Shown: positions 1 through 7,986, counted from the first letter of the stretch. The stretch is 41,077 nucleotides of DNA from Verrucomicrobiota bacterium (GCA_003402705.1 QQNF01000032.1:1-41077), one strand, 5' to 3'. Translations and numbers: made by a program. Notes: a model not told the origin generated them from the letters alone.

Positions 1-86
1 GTGAGGCGATGCTGGGGTGTGGTGCGGGATTGTTGCTGGCTGGGGGAGTGCGGTGGCTGGTGCGGCGGCGGGGGATTCGGGGCTGA
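1..86 (+). CDS. 3' end of an unidentified membrane protein (partial)
   Basis: The reading frame with codons starting at base 3 is open from the window edge to a TGA at 84-86. It encodes a hydrophobic stretch followed by arginines, ending in VRWLVRRRGIRG. This looks like the last transmembrane helix of an inner-membrane protein with a positively charged cytoplasmic tail. The gene lies 68 bases before the next start, so the two could be co-transcribed. Only about 27 residues are visible and no family can be named. The frame choice rests on the hydrophobic character and on the next gene's start falling just after its stop. Confidence 0.5.
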   Translation, partial: EAMLGCGAGLLLAGGVRWLVRRRGIRG

Positions 87-154
87 GATGGCGGGGAGGG
101 TGGCGGGCAATGGGCTTGACTTCGGGGGAGCGGCGCGGTTGCTCGTGGGGAGTG

Positions 155-2521
155 ATGATGAGAGATGCTGCGAACCGATTCCGAGCCTGCCGGTGGGTGC
201 CGGATGTGCTAGCGCTGGCGGTGATTGCGGGGGTGGTGTGGATGCGGTCGCAGGCGGCGTTTGAGCGGGGGACGTACCTGCATGAGGGCGGGCGGTGGCT
301 GGCGGAGCAATGGAGCGGCGGGGTGGGGCATGCGCTGGGGTCGATCCGGCCGGATTATCTGACGGTGGGGAATCAGGTGGTGATTGCGGTGGCGGATGGG
401 TTGACGAGGTTATTCGGGGGGACGCGGCTGGCGGCGGCGGGGCCGCTGTGGCAGCATGGGGTGAGTGTGGTTTGGATTGTGGCGGTGATGATGCCGGTGT
501 GGTGGTGTCTGCGGCGGAATCTGGGGCGGGCGGCGGCGGCGGCGGCGATGGGGATGATGCTGGTGGTGCCGGAGGTGGACGGCGAGTGGGTGGCGTTCGG
601 GGAGTCGAGCAACGTGGGATTTTTCAGTGCGACGGCGACGGCGTTTCTGGTGTGGGACTGGTGGGTGGGGCGTGAGGGTTCGCGGTGGTGGCGAGTGTTA
701 TCGTTAGGATGGGTGCTGGTGCATGTGCTGACGTCGCCGATGGCGGCGCTGCTGGCGTGTGGGGGGGCGGTGCTGATGGCGGGGCGGGGGATGAGGCGGG
801 GCGGGCGGCGTGTGGTGGCTGGGTGGCTGGTGCTGGCGGTGATGGCTGGGGTGGTGGTGGTGCGGGCGGCGACGGGTGATCCTTATGGGGATGCGGGTGG
901 CGGGAGTGAGGGGGTGTCGGTGGTGAAGGCGCGGCTGGTGGAGCGGGTGCTGGGGCGGCAGCTGCTGTATCCGGTGCTGGCTCCGGTGTATGAGTTTTGT
1001 GAGGATGGAGTGGTGCTGGCGGTGGGTGGGCTGGTGGCGGCGGTGGGGGTGTGGGTGTGGGTGGCGGGGAGGCGGTGCGGGTTGAGGCCGCAATCGCTGT
1101 GGCTGCTAGGAGCGATGGCGTGCGGGATGGCGGTGGTGACGCTGGCGGCGAGGCCGGCGACGTCTGGATCGGCGGCGTATGCGAGTGTTAGTCCGGCGCG
1201 TTATTTTCTGCCGCAGAACATGGTGGCGGCGGCGTGTCTGGCGGCGATGTGGTGCCGGGTGGCGGTGTTGCGGCCGGGATTGGTTCCGGTGGTGTGGAGT
1301 GTGCTGGCGGTGGTGGCGGCTGGGTCGGTGAATTGTCAGGTGGGGGCGTGGCGGGGTCGGACGGTTCTGGCGGAGGACACGCTGCTGCGCTGGCCGGCGG
1401 CGTTAGGGAGGGCGGCGGTGCGGCATGGGCTGACGGGCGGAAGCGGGATGGTGCGGGTGCCGATCCAGCCGGGATGGGTGAGGGTGCCGGTGGCTGGGGA
1501 GTGGTTAGGGGAGGTGAAGGATCCGGGGGTGCTGGCGGTGGGGTTTGGCGGTGGGAGTGGGGGTGAGGTGGCGGTGGACGGCGGGATGGCGGCGGGGGAA
1601 CCGGTGTGGTCGGGAGTGCCGGGGGGGACGCTGTTGCGGCTGCCGCTGGTGCGGTCGGGTCGGGGGCGGTTTTCGCTGGAGAATGCGCGGGTGGTGCTGC
1701 CGGAGTTGCCGGGGCGGGTGCGTGCGGCGGCGACGTGTGTGTTTGGACCGGAGCGGAGGGAGCGGAACGGTCGGCTGGAGCAGGATGCGATGGTGGAGGT
1801 GTGTGTGTTTTTCGAGGGGGGTGTGAGGGTGTCTGAGGTGGAGAGGGTGCTGGGCGGCGGGGTGGTGGAACTGGCGAAGCGGAATGGGGAGAGATTGGAT
1901 GTGGTTAGGCTGCCGGAGATGCCGCGGGATGGATGGCCGTGGGGAGGGATTGGTGGCGTGGCGTGGGCGGAGGGGCGGAAGGTGGTGCGGGTGGATGGGG
2001 CGCCTGAGGGGTTAGAGCATCTGCGGCGGGAGGGGGAGCGACTGCATCTGCTGGAGATTCCGGAGACGGCATTTGATGAAGAGGATTATCTGCGGCGGGT
2101 GCCGGGGGTGGAGGCGGCGGTGAGGGCGGGCAAAGTGTCAGGGGCGCGGGCGCACTGGGAGATTGCGGGTCAGGCGATGGGGGTGGAGGCGGGGGTGAGG
2201 CGGTTTTCGCTGCGGCTGAAGGAAGCGCTGAGGTGTGGGGACATTGATGGGATGCGGGTGGTGCTGCGGCGGGGGAAGGGTGGTGAGGAACCGGAGGGCC
2301 TGCGGTGTGCGATGATGGCGGCGGGCCGGGAGGTGCGGGCGGTGCGGCTGGTGCCGGTGGAATTTACGGATGGTTACCGGGTGGAGTGGGAGTCGCGGGG
2401 ATGGGCGGATGGGGTTGGGGGAGAGGATGCGGTTTGTGACGCGGTGGAGATCGAGTTGGTGGGGGCGGCGCCGCGGCGTTATGTGGTGTTGGGGGGGAGG
2501 GAGTTGCTGGTGCGGGAGTGA
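155..2521 (+). CDS. Large multi-pass membrane protein with a C-terminal soluble domain
   Basis: Predicted protein of 788 residues from the ATG at 155, which follows a GGGGAG ribosome-binding site; the frame is open further upstream but that part is not protein-like. Roughly the first 400 residues contain about nine or ten hydrophobic helices, beginning with VPDVLALAVIAGVVWM. The remaining ~390 residues are soluble and mixed in character. The layout of a first periplasmic loop, many helices and a large soluble tail recalls GT-C type membrane glycosyltransferases. No catalytic motif was recognised, so this is only a structural analogy. Codons are extremely rich in G at third positions, typical of + strand genes here. 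Confidence 0.8.
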   Translation: MMRDAANRFRACRWVPDVLALAVIAGVVWMRSQAAFERGTYLHEGGRWLAEQWSGGVGHALGSIRPDYLTVGNQVVIAVADGLTRLFGGTRLAAAGPLWQHGVSVVWIVAVMMPVWWCLRRNLGRAAAAAAMGMMLVVPEVDGEWVAFGESSNVGFFSATATAFLVWDWWVGREGSRWWRVLSLGWVLVHVLTSPMAALLACGGAVLMAGRGMRRGGRRVVAGWLVLAVMAGVVVVRAATGDPYGDAGGGSEGVSVVKARLVERVLGRQLLYPVLAPVYEFCEDGVVLAVGGLVAAVGVWVWVAGRRCGLRPQSLWLLGAMACGMAVVTLAARPATSGSAAYASVSPARYFLPQNMVAAACLAAMWCRVAVLRPGLVPVVWSVLAVVAAGSVNCQVGAWRGRTVLAEDTLLRWPAALGRAAVRHGLTGGSGMVRVPIQPGWVRVPVAGEWLGEVKDPGVLAVGFGGGSGGEVAVDGGMAAGEPVWSGVPGGTLLRLPLVRSGRGRFSLENARVVLPELPGRVRAAATCVFGPERRERNGRLEQDAMVEVCVFFEGGVRVSEVERVLGGGVVELAKRNGERLDVVRLPEMPRDGWPWGGIGGVAWAEGRKVVRVDGAPEGLEHLRREGERLHLLEIPETAFDEEDYLRRVPGVEAAVRAGKVSGARAHWEIAGQAMGVEAGVRRFSLRLKEALRCGDIDGMRVVLRRGKGGEEPEGLRCAMMAAGREVRAVRLVPVEFTDGYRVEWESRGWADGVGGEDAVCDAVEIELVGAAPRRYVVLGGRELLVRE

Positions 2522-2587
2522 CGGGGAAAGTGGTGGAGATGGGAGATTGCGCTTTTCGAGGGGCGGACTGCGGGGCAGACGGGAGGG

Positions 2588-2852
2588 ATGGAACAACTGC
2601 TGCTGTTTGATGAGTCTGCTGACGGGGAACATTCAGACGGCGGCGTGGATGAAGCTGCGGCGGTTCGGGATTGACGGGTACTTCACGCCGGGTGCGTTCG
2701 GGGATGATCATCATGAACGGGAATGCGTTAGGGCCGGTGGCGATGGCGCGCGAGGCGGCGAGGAACTGGCGGCGCATGGGCCGACGTGGTTGTTTGACGA
2801 CCTTGCGGATGCGGGAGCGGTGATCGCGGCGCTGGGAGAGACTGCGGGTTGA
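2588..2852 (+). pseudogene. Remnant of a HAD-superfamily phosphatase
   Basis: Pieces of a HAD phosphatase lie in the right order but in three frames. The ATG at 2588, after GGGAGGG, gives MEQLLLFD, the typical first strand up to the nucleophile Asp; the DxDGT motif and cap domain are missing. A second frame gives LLTGNIQTAAWMKLRRFG and GYFTPGAFGDDHHER, matching the post-cap region of these enzymes. After a +1 shift near 2721 comes NALGPVAMAREAAR. The frame then returns to the second one for EELAAHGPTWLFDDLADAG, the usual C-terminus, ending at TGA 2850-2852. The GDTxxD metal-binding segment is also gone. At least two internal deletions and several frame changes make this a dead gene. The family match is from recall of the consensus, not a search. 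Confidence 0.7.
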
Positions 2853-2945
2853 AGGGATCGGGCGTGCGGGGTGCGGGACGCAAGTGCGGGCGGGATGGGC
2901 ATGGTTCCCGCTGGCAATTGGCGGAGGCTGGTTTATGGAGGGAGG

Positions 2946-3794
2946 ATGAGTTCATCAGTGTTCGTCATGACTCCTGTGAGATTTCTGCTGGCCGCGGTGG
3001 CGGTGGGGTTTGGTGCTGGGGTGCTGCGTGCGGACGATCCGCCGGTGGTGCCGCCGAACAAGGGGGGCGGGGAGCTTGATCTGACGCAGTTTCCGGGGCA
3101 GGTGGTGGATGAGGTGATTGTGCCGGTGCCGAGCGAGATTTTTGCGGTGCTGGACAAGCTGGGGGATCCTGACTGGAAGGCGCAGGTGGCGGTGGCGGGG
3201 CGTCCTGGGTTTACGGAGCGGACGGATGTGGCGTTGCTGCTAGGGGCGACGGTGGCGGATGGGTTCATCGGGGTGCAGGCGGAGGACCGGAAGACGGTGG
3301 AGAACATCGGGCGGGAGGTGCTGGCGCTGGCGACGGCGCTAGGGTTGCGGGAGGATGTGCTGAAGCATTGTCAGGCGATTGACGATGCGGCGAAGGGATC
3401 GAAGTGGGAAGCGGTGCGGAGCGAGCTGGATGCGACGCAGGCGACGGTGCGTGCGAAGATGGAATCGATGCGGGACGGGGCGCTGGCGGAATGTGTGTCG
3501 GTGGGCGGGTGGCTGCGGGGGACGGAGGTGGCGACGAATGTGATTATGAAGGCGTATTCCGGGGAGCGGGCGGAGGTGCTGCTGCAGCCTGACTTGGCGG
3601 ATTACTTCAATGATGCGCTGGAGGAGATGCTGACGCGGGCGCGGAATGCGGAGAAGCTGAAGGCGATCGCGGACGGGGTGGCGCGGTTGCGTGAGATCAT
3701 GCAGAGCGGGGATGACACGCTGAGTGAGAAGGCGGTGCGGGAGATGCACGGGATCACGGCGGCGCTGGTGAAATCCATAACAACGAAAGGCTGA
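2946..3794 (+). CDS. Secreted protein of unknown function
   Basis: Predicted protein of 282 residues with an N-terminal signal peptide (core FLLAAVAVGFGAGVL, cleavage probably after ADD or nearby), followed by a proline-rich linker PPVVPPNK. The mature part is mostly helical and charged, with no motif I recognise. A GGAGGGAGG stretch abuts the ATG at 2946. That is very close for a Shine-Dalgarno sequence, so the ATG at 2967 (MTPVRFLLAA) is an alternative that keeps the signal peptide. The stop lies 2 bases before the next gene, which also encodes a small secreted protein, so the two probably form an operon and may act together outside the cytoplasm. Confidence 0.75.
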   Translation: MSSSVFVMTPVRFLLAAVAVGFGAGVLRADDPPVVPPNKGGGELDLTQFPGQVVDEVIVPVPSEIFAVLDKLGDPDWKAQVAVAGRPGFTERTDVALLLGATVADGFIGVQAEDRKTVENIGREVLALATALGLREDVLKHCQAIDDAAKGSKWEAVRSELDATQATVRAKMESMRDGALAECVSVGGWLRGTEVATNVIMKAYSGERAEVLLQPDLADYFNDALEEMLTRARNAEKLKAIADGVARLREIMQSGDDTLSEKAVREMHGITAALVKSITTKG

Positions 3795-3796
3795 AC

Positions 3797-4258
3797 ATGA
3801 GTGCCAGCGGGATTATGACGATGAAGAGTCTGCGAGCTGCTGCGGTGGCGTGCGTGTGTTTCTTTCTGGCGGTGCCGCCGGCGTTTGCGGTGGTGGACGA
3901 TGCGCATTCTGCGGCGCTGGAGGGTGCGATGGAGCAGGTGAAGGACGGGTTCAAGCTGCGGCAGGAGTACTGGAAGGGGACGCTGAAGGCCGGGGAGCAG
4001 AAGCTGGTGAAGCATCAGTTGTTCAAAGGCAATCAGGTGTGGTTCTGGCTGGGGACGTCGACGGAGGCGGAGGTGAAGCTGGAGATTGAGGTTTATGATG
4101 CGAAGGGGAACAAGGTGAGTGCGGAGAAGCGGTCCGGGTCGGATTTTGCGGCGGTGCATGTGGATCCGAAGAAGACGGGGACGTATCTGGTGGTTTTCAA
4201 GATTACGGGGAAGACGAAGGATGACATTGACTGGGCGCTGGTGTACGGGTGGAAGTGA
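3797..4258 (+). CDS. Small secreted beta-rich protein
   Basis: A 153-residue protein with a signal peptide (AAAVACVCFFLAVPPAFA, cleavage after AFA). The start at 3797 has AAAGG upstream; in-frame ATGs at 3815 and 3821 are also possible, the last giving the more usual MKSLRA start. The mature part has alternating strands (VWFWLGTSTEAEVKLEIEVY, YDAKGNKV, GTYLVVFKI), a pattern like the pre-peptidase C-terminal (PPC) beta-sandwich of secreted proteins. That likeness is inference only. It directly follows the secreted 282-residue protein and precedes the PhoH-like gene by 31 bases. Confidence 0.75.
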   Translation: MSASGIMTMKSLRAAAVACVCFFLAVPPAFAVVDDAHSAALEGAMEQVKDGFKLRQEYWKGTLKAGEQKLVKHQLFKGNQVWFWLGTSTEAEVKLEIEVYDAKGNKVSAEKRSGSDFAAVHVDPKKTGTYLVVFKITGKTKDDIDWALVYGWK

Positions 4259-4289
4259 GTCAGCGGACCTGTGCCTGAACTGTTTTTGC

Positions 4290-5276
4290 ATGCATACAGA
4301 AACACTCGAATACGAAACGCCACACTTTCTGCAGAGCCTGTTCGCGCATGATCTGGCGCTGCTGAAGCTGCTGGAGAAGGAGTCGGGAGTGCGGATCACG
4401 ACGCGGGACGGGTGGGTGAAGCTGCAGGGTGAGGAGGAGCGGGTGGCTGGGGTGCGGCGGGTGTTCGGGGAATTGGAGAAGGCGCGGCGGAAGGGGACGG
4501 AGATCAATACGCACATGTTCCGTTATGCGATGGAGCAGGAGGGTTTGGGGGTGGTGACGGCGGCGGTGCCTGCGGTGGCTGGGAAGATAGAGGATTTTGC
4601 GTCGATCAAGCTGGCGGGGTCGCCGCGGAAGCCGCCGGTGGTGGCGCGGACGCGTGGGCAACTGGCGTATCTGCAGGCGGTGAGGTCGCACGATGTGACG
4701 TTCGGGATCGGGCCTGCGGGGACGGGGAAGACGTTTCTGGCGGTGGCGTGTGCGGTGGCGGCGTACAAGGCTGGGGATTGTCAGCGGATTGTGCTGTCGC
4801 GGCCGGCGGTGGAGGCCGGTGAGGCGCTAGGGTTTCTGCCCGGGGATTTGAATGAGAAGGTGCTGCCGTATCTGAGGCCGTTGTACGATGCGCTGTACGA
4901 CATGCTGGAGCCTGAGGAGATTGAGAAGATGATTGACCGGGGGCAGATTGAGATTGCGCCGCTGGCTTACATGCGGGGACGGACGCTGAGCCGGAGTTTC
5001 ATTATTCTGGATGAGGCGCAGAACACGACGCGGGCGCAGATGCTGATGTTTCTGACGCGGCTGGGTGAGTATTCGAAGTGCATCATTACGGGGGATCCTT
5101 CGCAGATTGATTTGAAGGATCCGGAGACGTCGGGGTTGCGGGAGGCGATGCGGATTCTGCCGGGGACTGCTGGGATTGCGTTCTGTCGGTTTGGCGGGGC
5201 GGACGTGGTGCGGCACCGGATTGTGCAGGCGATCATCGCGGCGTACGACAAGGCGCGGGGGCCGAGTGAGGATTGA
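4290..5276 (+). CDS. PhoH-family ATPase
   Basis: Predicted cytoplasmic P-loop ATPase of 328 residues, the usual length for PhoH/YbeZ proteins. Walker A is GPAGTGKT (residues 141-148) and Walker B ends IILDEAQN (DEAQ at 241-244). Further PhoH signatures are LSRPAVEAGEALGFLPGD, PLAYMRGRTL and ITGDPSQIDL. The N-terminal ~100 residues form the small KH-like region common in this family. The ATG at 4290 was chosen because conserved sequence begins there and because it follows the previous stop. In many bacteria the gene sits with ybeY in an RNA-maturation operon; ybeY is not adjacent here. PhoH proteins bind ATP and are linked to RNA metabolism and stress, but the exact role is unsettled. Confidence 0.93.
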   Translation: MHTETLEYETPHFLQSLFAHDLALLKLLEKESGVRITTRDGWVKLQGEEERVAGVRRVFGELEKARRKGTEINTHMFRYAMEQEGLGVVTAAVPAVAGKIEDFASIKLAGSPRKPPVVARTRGQLAYLQAVRSHDVTFGIGPAGTGKTFLAVACAVAAYKAGDCQRIVLSRPAVEAGEALGFLPGDLNEKVLPYLRPLYDALYDMLEPEEIEKMIDRGQIEIAPLAYMRGRTLSRSFIILDEAQNTTRAQMLMFLTRLGEYSKCIITGDPSQIDLKDPETSGLREAMRILPGTAGIAFCRFGGADVVRHRIVQAIIAAYDKARGPSED

Positions 5277-5373
5277 TGGGGGTCGGGTGCGATTGCAAAG
5301 TGCTGGTGGAGGTGTAGGAATTGGGAGGCGACGCCTGCGGATGGTTCGGGGCGGCGCTTGAATTCAGCTTCTG

Positions 5374-5814
5374 ATGACTATGCAACCGTGGCACCTCTGG
5401 ACCATTGCGGGGATCTGTCTGCTGATCGCGGAGATGCTGACGGTTTCGTTTTTTGCGGCGAGTTTCGGGGTGGCGGCGCTGGTGACGGCGCTGGCGACGG
5501 CGCAGGCCGGGTTGGGGATTGAGGGGCAGTTGGGGGTTTTCTGTGTGGCGTCGGTGGCTTGTCTGGGGATGATTCGGCCTTTGGCGCGGCGGTTGTGGCG
5601 GCATGCGGACGGGCGGCCGGTGCTGACGGATGCGATGATTGGGGTGACGGCGACGGTGGTGGATGAGATTGAGGGGAAGGGAGGATCGGGCCGGGTGCGG
5701 ATCGGGGCGGAAGAATGGCGGGCGGTGGTGCCGGATGAGACGGCGGTGGAGGCGGGGGCGAGGGTGGAGGTGCTACGGGTGGAGGGGGCGACGGTGATGG
5801 TGCGGCGGTTGTGA
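5374..5814 (+). CDS. NfeD-like membrane protein
   Basis: A 146-residue protein with two or three hydrophobic helices in the first ~75 residues (WTIAGICLLIAEMLTVSFFA, FGVAALVTALATA, LGVFCVASVACLGMI) and a C-terminal beta-barrel segment. The segment reads MIGVTATVVDEI, GRVRIGAEEWRAVVPDE, VEVLRVEGATVMVRR. This is the architecture of the short NfeD/YuaF family, whose OB-fold domain works with SPFH/flotillin-type membrane proteins. No SPFH gene lies beside it in the window. The start is the ATG at 5374; an ATG at 5380 is a close alternative. It may be co-transcribed with the PhoH-like gene 97 bases upstream. Confidence 0.85.
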   Translation: MTMQPWHLWTIAGICLLIAEMLTVSFFAASFGVAALVTALATAQAGLGIEGQLGVFCVASVACLGMIRPLARRLWRHADGRPVLTDAMIGVTATVVDEIEGKGGSGRVRIGAEEWRAVVPDETAVEAGARVEVLRVEGATVMVRRL

Positions 5815-5879
5815 CTGGTGTAACGGATTAGCGGATTCTGCTGGCGTTGTGGGCACTGGCGGGCGTAGGTTCAAGCGCC

Positions 5880-6299
5880 ATGGCCATCATTGCTGATTAC
5901 CGAGTCCTTTCCGCTGTTTCCTTCCGGCTTGATCCTGTTGCCGGAACTGGGGAGCGCACTGAAGTATCCTTTTCTGCGCTGCTGCCTGCCGGGGTGGTGC
6001 TGACGGAGGGGAATGAACTGCTGCTTCAGTATCAGATGCACACTGCGGTGGTGACTGGTCAGGGGTTGCAGATCGGTCTGGCGGTGGATGTGAACGGGGT
6101 GGAGGTGGGACGGGAGATGTATTTCGGGAATGCGCGGACGTTGTTTGTGCAGCACATTGTGGCGACGCAGAACATCAGTGCTTCGTCGGCGAACACGATC
6201 CGATTCCGGGTGGTGTCGCCGGTGACGGGGGCGGGCGACCATGTGTTGTTCGGGCGGGTGGTGCTTTGGTTTCAGCGGGATGCGAATGCGCCGGGCTGA
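5880..6299 (+). CDS. Conserved-looking small protein of unknown function
   Basis: A 139-residue protein starting at the ATG at 5880 (MAIIADYRVLSAV). There is no signal peptide or membrane helix. Hydrophobic and polar residues alternate throughout (EVSFSALLPAGVVLTEGNEL, NTIRFRVVSPV, HVLFGRVVLWFQRD), suggesting an all-beta fold. The codons are less extreme than in the upstream genes. I do not recognise the family. It could be a ligand-binding or structural protein; no context clue helps, since its neighbours are also unknown. Confidence 0.65.
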   Translation: MAIIADYRVLSAVSFRLDPVAGTGERTEVSFSALLPAGVVLTEGNELLLQYQMHTAVVTGQGLQIGLAVDVNGVEVGREMYFGNARTLFVQHIVATQNISASSANTIRFRVVSPVTGAGDHVLFGRVVLWFQRDANAPG

Positions 6300-6443
6300 G
6301 GGCGCGGAGGTTGAGGGCGGCTATCCGGCGGTTGATTCGAAAGTCAAGTCGTGAGAATCGAAAGGGCGTGCTTGGATGTCCCGGTTGCAGATGGATGTTT
6401 CACCGGATCTGGTAGGGTGGTAAGTTGTTCTGCGAGAAATGAG

Positions 6444-7097
6444 ATGAGCGAGCCTGAATCACTGATCGAGGCGATGCGACTGCGTCCGGGGATGTACTTA
6501 GGCAGCAAGTCGCTGACAGCATTCGCCGACTTCCTTGGCGGATATCAGTTGGCCAGAGGTCTTCACGAGATGGAGGATGATCGTCTCGGGATCAGGATTC
6601 CGCCTGACTTCCATGAATGGGTTGCCTACCGGAATCACTTCCGGGAATCCACGTCTGGTTGGTGCAAGATGATCGTAGCCACCAGCCAATCAGAGGAGGA
6701 AGCGTTTGACCGATTCTTTGAGCTGCTGGCGGAGCATGCGGAACGCGCCCGAAGGGTCGTCGCTGAGATCATTGGGCCGACCTCTGCCAGTCGGGCGGAG
6801 CGAGACGGCGAAGACTACCTCATTCCTCCGCCAAAGAAGGTTCAACTTGTAAAATACACTGCGGATCCCGGATTTTTTGCTCTTCACGACAGCGAGGATT
6901 GGAGGGATCGGTTTTATCCCTATCTAACTTGGATGCGGGGGTTGAGTGGTGGGGAGCTTGTGATCCACGATGCGGATGCTTACAATGAGATCCTGCGAGA
7001 CACTGAGCAGTGGGAGCGCGAGGTGGCCGCATCGATCAGCCGGAACGATTCTCCTGGGTCGACTGATGCGGCTGGTTGTGGTGCGCTTGGGGGGTGA
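6444..7097 (+). CDS. RPGMYLG-motif protein of unknown function
   Basis: A 217-residue soluble protein starting at the ATG at 6444 (MSEPESLIEAMRLRPGMYLG). Recognisable stretches are RPGMYLG near the N-terminus, then DFHEWVAYRNHFRESTSGW and EEEAFDRFFELLAEH. From memory, proteins with this N-terminal motif and an FHEWVAYR...STSGW block recur as small unnamed families across bacteria, often in variable gene neighbourhoods like those of immunity proteins. That role is inference. RPGMYLG also resembles the RPGMYIG of GyrB/ParE, but the GHKL ATPase motifs do not follow. Base composition is near neutral (C 20, G 18 in 6781-6840), unlike the strongly G-skewed neighbours, pointing to later arrival. Confidence 0.75.
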   Translation: MSEPESLIEAMRLRPGMYLGSKSLTAFADFLGGYQLARGLHEMEDDRLGIRIPPDFHEWVAYRNHFRESTSGWCKMIVATSQSEEEAFDRFFELLAEHAERARRVVAEIIGPTSASRAERDGEDYLIPPPKKVQLVKYTADPGFFALHDSEDWRDRFYPYLTWMRGLSGGELVIHDADAYNEILRDTEQWEREVAASISRNDSPGSTDAAGCGALGG

Positions 7098-7122
7098 TCA
7101 GGGGAAATTCAAGTACACGGCA

Positions 7123-7452
7123 ATGACCACTGATTCGCAGACTGGAGAGATTCCGTATTACGCTGTGATCTTCACCTCCGTTCGGACGGATGGAGACAAC
7201 GGTTACGGCGACACGGCGCGCCGGATGGTGGAATTGGCGAGGGGAATGCCTGGTTTTCTCGGAGTGGACTCGGTTCGAGGGAGTGATGGGCTCGGGATTA
7301 CGGTTTCGTACTGGCGGAGTGAAGCCGATATCGCGCACTGGCGACAGCATGCTGAGCATCAGGTTGCTCAGGAGGGTGGGAGGGATGCGTGGTATTCGGA
7401 GTATACCGTTCGGATCGCCAAGGTAGAACGTGCGTATGGGAAGTTGGCGTAG
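7123..7452 (+). CDS. ABM-fold (antibiotic biosynthesis monooxygenase-like) protein
   Basis: A 109-residue protein with the ferredoxin-like dimeric alpha-beta barrel pattern. A first strand (YYAVIFTSVR) is followed by a helix (RRMVELARGMPGFLGVDSVR), a strand (GLGITVSYWRSEADIAHWRQ) and an end in YTVRIAKVERAYG. The PGF...S...SYW...W..H succession is typical of the YqjZ/ABM group, whose members include haem-degrading and quinone-oxidising enzymes and many of unknown activity. The substrate cannot be inferred. The ATG at 7123 was chosen because the conserved domain begins just after it. It lies 25 bases downstream of the RPGMYLG gene and may be co-transcribed with it. Confidence 0.85.
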   Translation: MTTDSQTGEIPYYAVIFTSVRTDGDNGYGDTARRMVELARGMPGFLGVDSVRGSDGLGITVSYWRSEADIAHWRQHAEHQVAQEGGRDAWYSEYTVRIAKVERAYGKLA

Positions 7453-7475
7453 TGGGAGGGGGTGAGGGGTGGGGG

Positions 7476-7497
7476 GCTCATGCGAAGGCGCGATGGG
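7476..7497 (+). repeat. Degenerate direct repeat, copy 1
   Basis: The sequence GCTCATGCGAAGGCGCGATG followed by GG is matched about 300 bases downstream (7775-7805) by a copy reading AGCTCACGCGAAGACTTGAA then GGCGCGAAGGG. Both sit after a GGTTGGGAG-like or GGGG stretch. Phrases of the form CACGCGAAGGCGCGAAGG recur between genes in many bacterial genomes; genome-wide copy number cannot be judged here. Confidence 0.5.
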
Positions 7498-7545
7498 TTG
7501 GGAGCGAGGCTGGTTGGGAGAAGGCGTGTTCGGAGGACGTGCCGC

Positions 7546-7734
7546 GCGCACTCCGTGCGCCCCGAGAGCTGTAATTCTGACAGCAGTCCAGAGCCTTCGG
7601 CTAGCTTGTGCGGAGAGGGGCGACACCCGGGGCGATGCCCCTTGAAAAGATAGGGCGCCCATTCAGGGCTCTGGGTTGGGGGCGGTTGGACCCGGGGCGT
7701 TGCCCCGGTCTACGTTAGGGTGCGCCGTTGGCGC
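7546..7734. repeat. Cluster of short three-base-loop hairpins (REP-like)
   Basis: Five perfect short inverted repeats occur in 190 bases. They are GCGCAC-TCC-GTGCGC (7546-7560), AGCC-TTC-GGCT (7592-7602), GGGGC-GAT-GCCCC (7629-7641), CCGGGGC-GTT-GCCCCGG (7692-7708) and GCGCC-GTT-GGCGC (7722-7734). The last two are joined by TCTACGTTAGGGT. The repeated plan of stem, three-base loop and stem is what is seen in REP-type intergenic elements. Whether it is dispersed in this genome is unknown. Confidence 0.6.
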
Positions 7735-7774
7735 TGGGAGGCGGGCGGGTGCGGAGGGGGGTGGTTGGGAGAGG

Positions 7775-7805
7775 AGCTCACGCGAAGACTTGAAGGCGCG
7801 AAGGG
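7775..7805 (+). repeat. Degenerate direct repeat, copy 2
   Basis: The second copy of the repeat at 7476-7497. It shares CTCACGCGAAG and GGCGCGAAGGG with copy 1 but carries an extra ACTTGAA-type insertion in the middle. The two copies flank the hairpin cluster. Confidence 0.5.
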
Positions 7806-7809
7806 CTGA

Positions 7810-7986
7810 TTAGGAGAGGGGGTGAAGGGACTGGGGTGTTTCGGGCTTGGAGGAGATGGGTTGTAGAGGTGTTAGAATGGACGGCGGGAGCGGTTTCGAC
7901 GGAGGCAGAGGGCGGTGAGGCTGGATGACGGCTGGGTGAGTGGTTGCGAGGAACGGGGCGAGCGCCAGGAGGAATGGGGTTTTCAT
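7810..7986 (-). CDS. Possible small secreted peptide
   Basis: A 58-residue minus-strand frame starts at an ATG (7984-7986) with a good signal-peptide-like N-terminus, MKTPFLLALAPFLATTHPAV. A proline-rich tail follows. It lies about 60 bases downstream of the lipoprotein gene on the same strand. The tail is low complexity, so the frame may be accidental. The N-terminus is the only support. Confidence 0.3.
   Translation of the reverse strand: MKTPFLLALAPFLATTHPAVIQPHRPLPPSKPLPPSILTPLQPISSKPETPQSLHPLS

Larger units (their letters stand above)
7453..7809. other. Gene-free, repeat-bearing intergenic stretch
   Basis: No convincing coding frame is seen between the ABM-fold gene and the minus-strand genes. 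The stretch holds a pair of related direct repeats near its two ends and, between them, a cluster of short hairpins with three-base loops (separate entries). The sequence is G-rich and contains no obvious promoter. Confidence 0.6.

Noticed and set aside
1..264. A GTG-started frame at the left edge
   Set aside because: Gly/Cys-rich low-complexity translation overlapping the real membrane protein start; the other frame ends in a sensible helix and stop.
3404..3592. Short + strand alternate frames inside the 282-residue secreted protein gene and similar short frames elsewhere
   Set aside because: Gly/Ala/Arg-rich translations in frames overlapping better-supported genes, typical of high-GC shadows.
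6444..6520. RPGMYLG as evidence for a gyrase/topoisomerase IV B subunit
   Set aside because: The match is confined to this short motif; the ATP-binding motifs and length of GyrB/ParE are absent.
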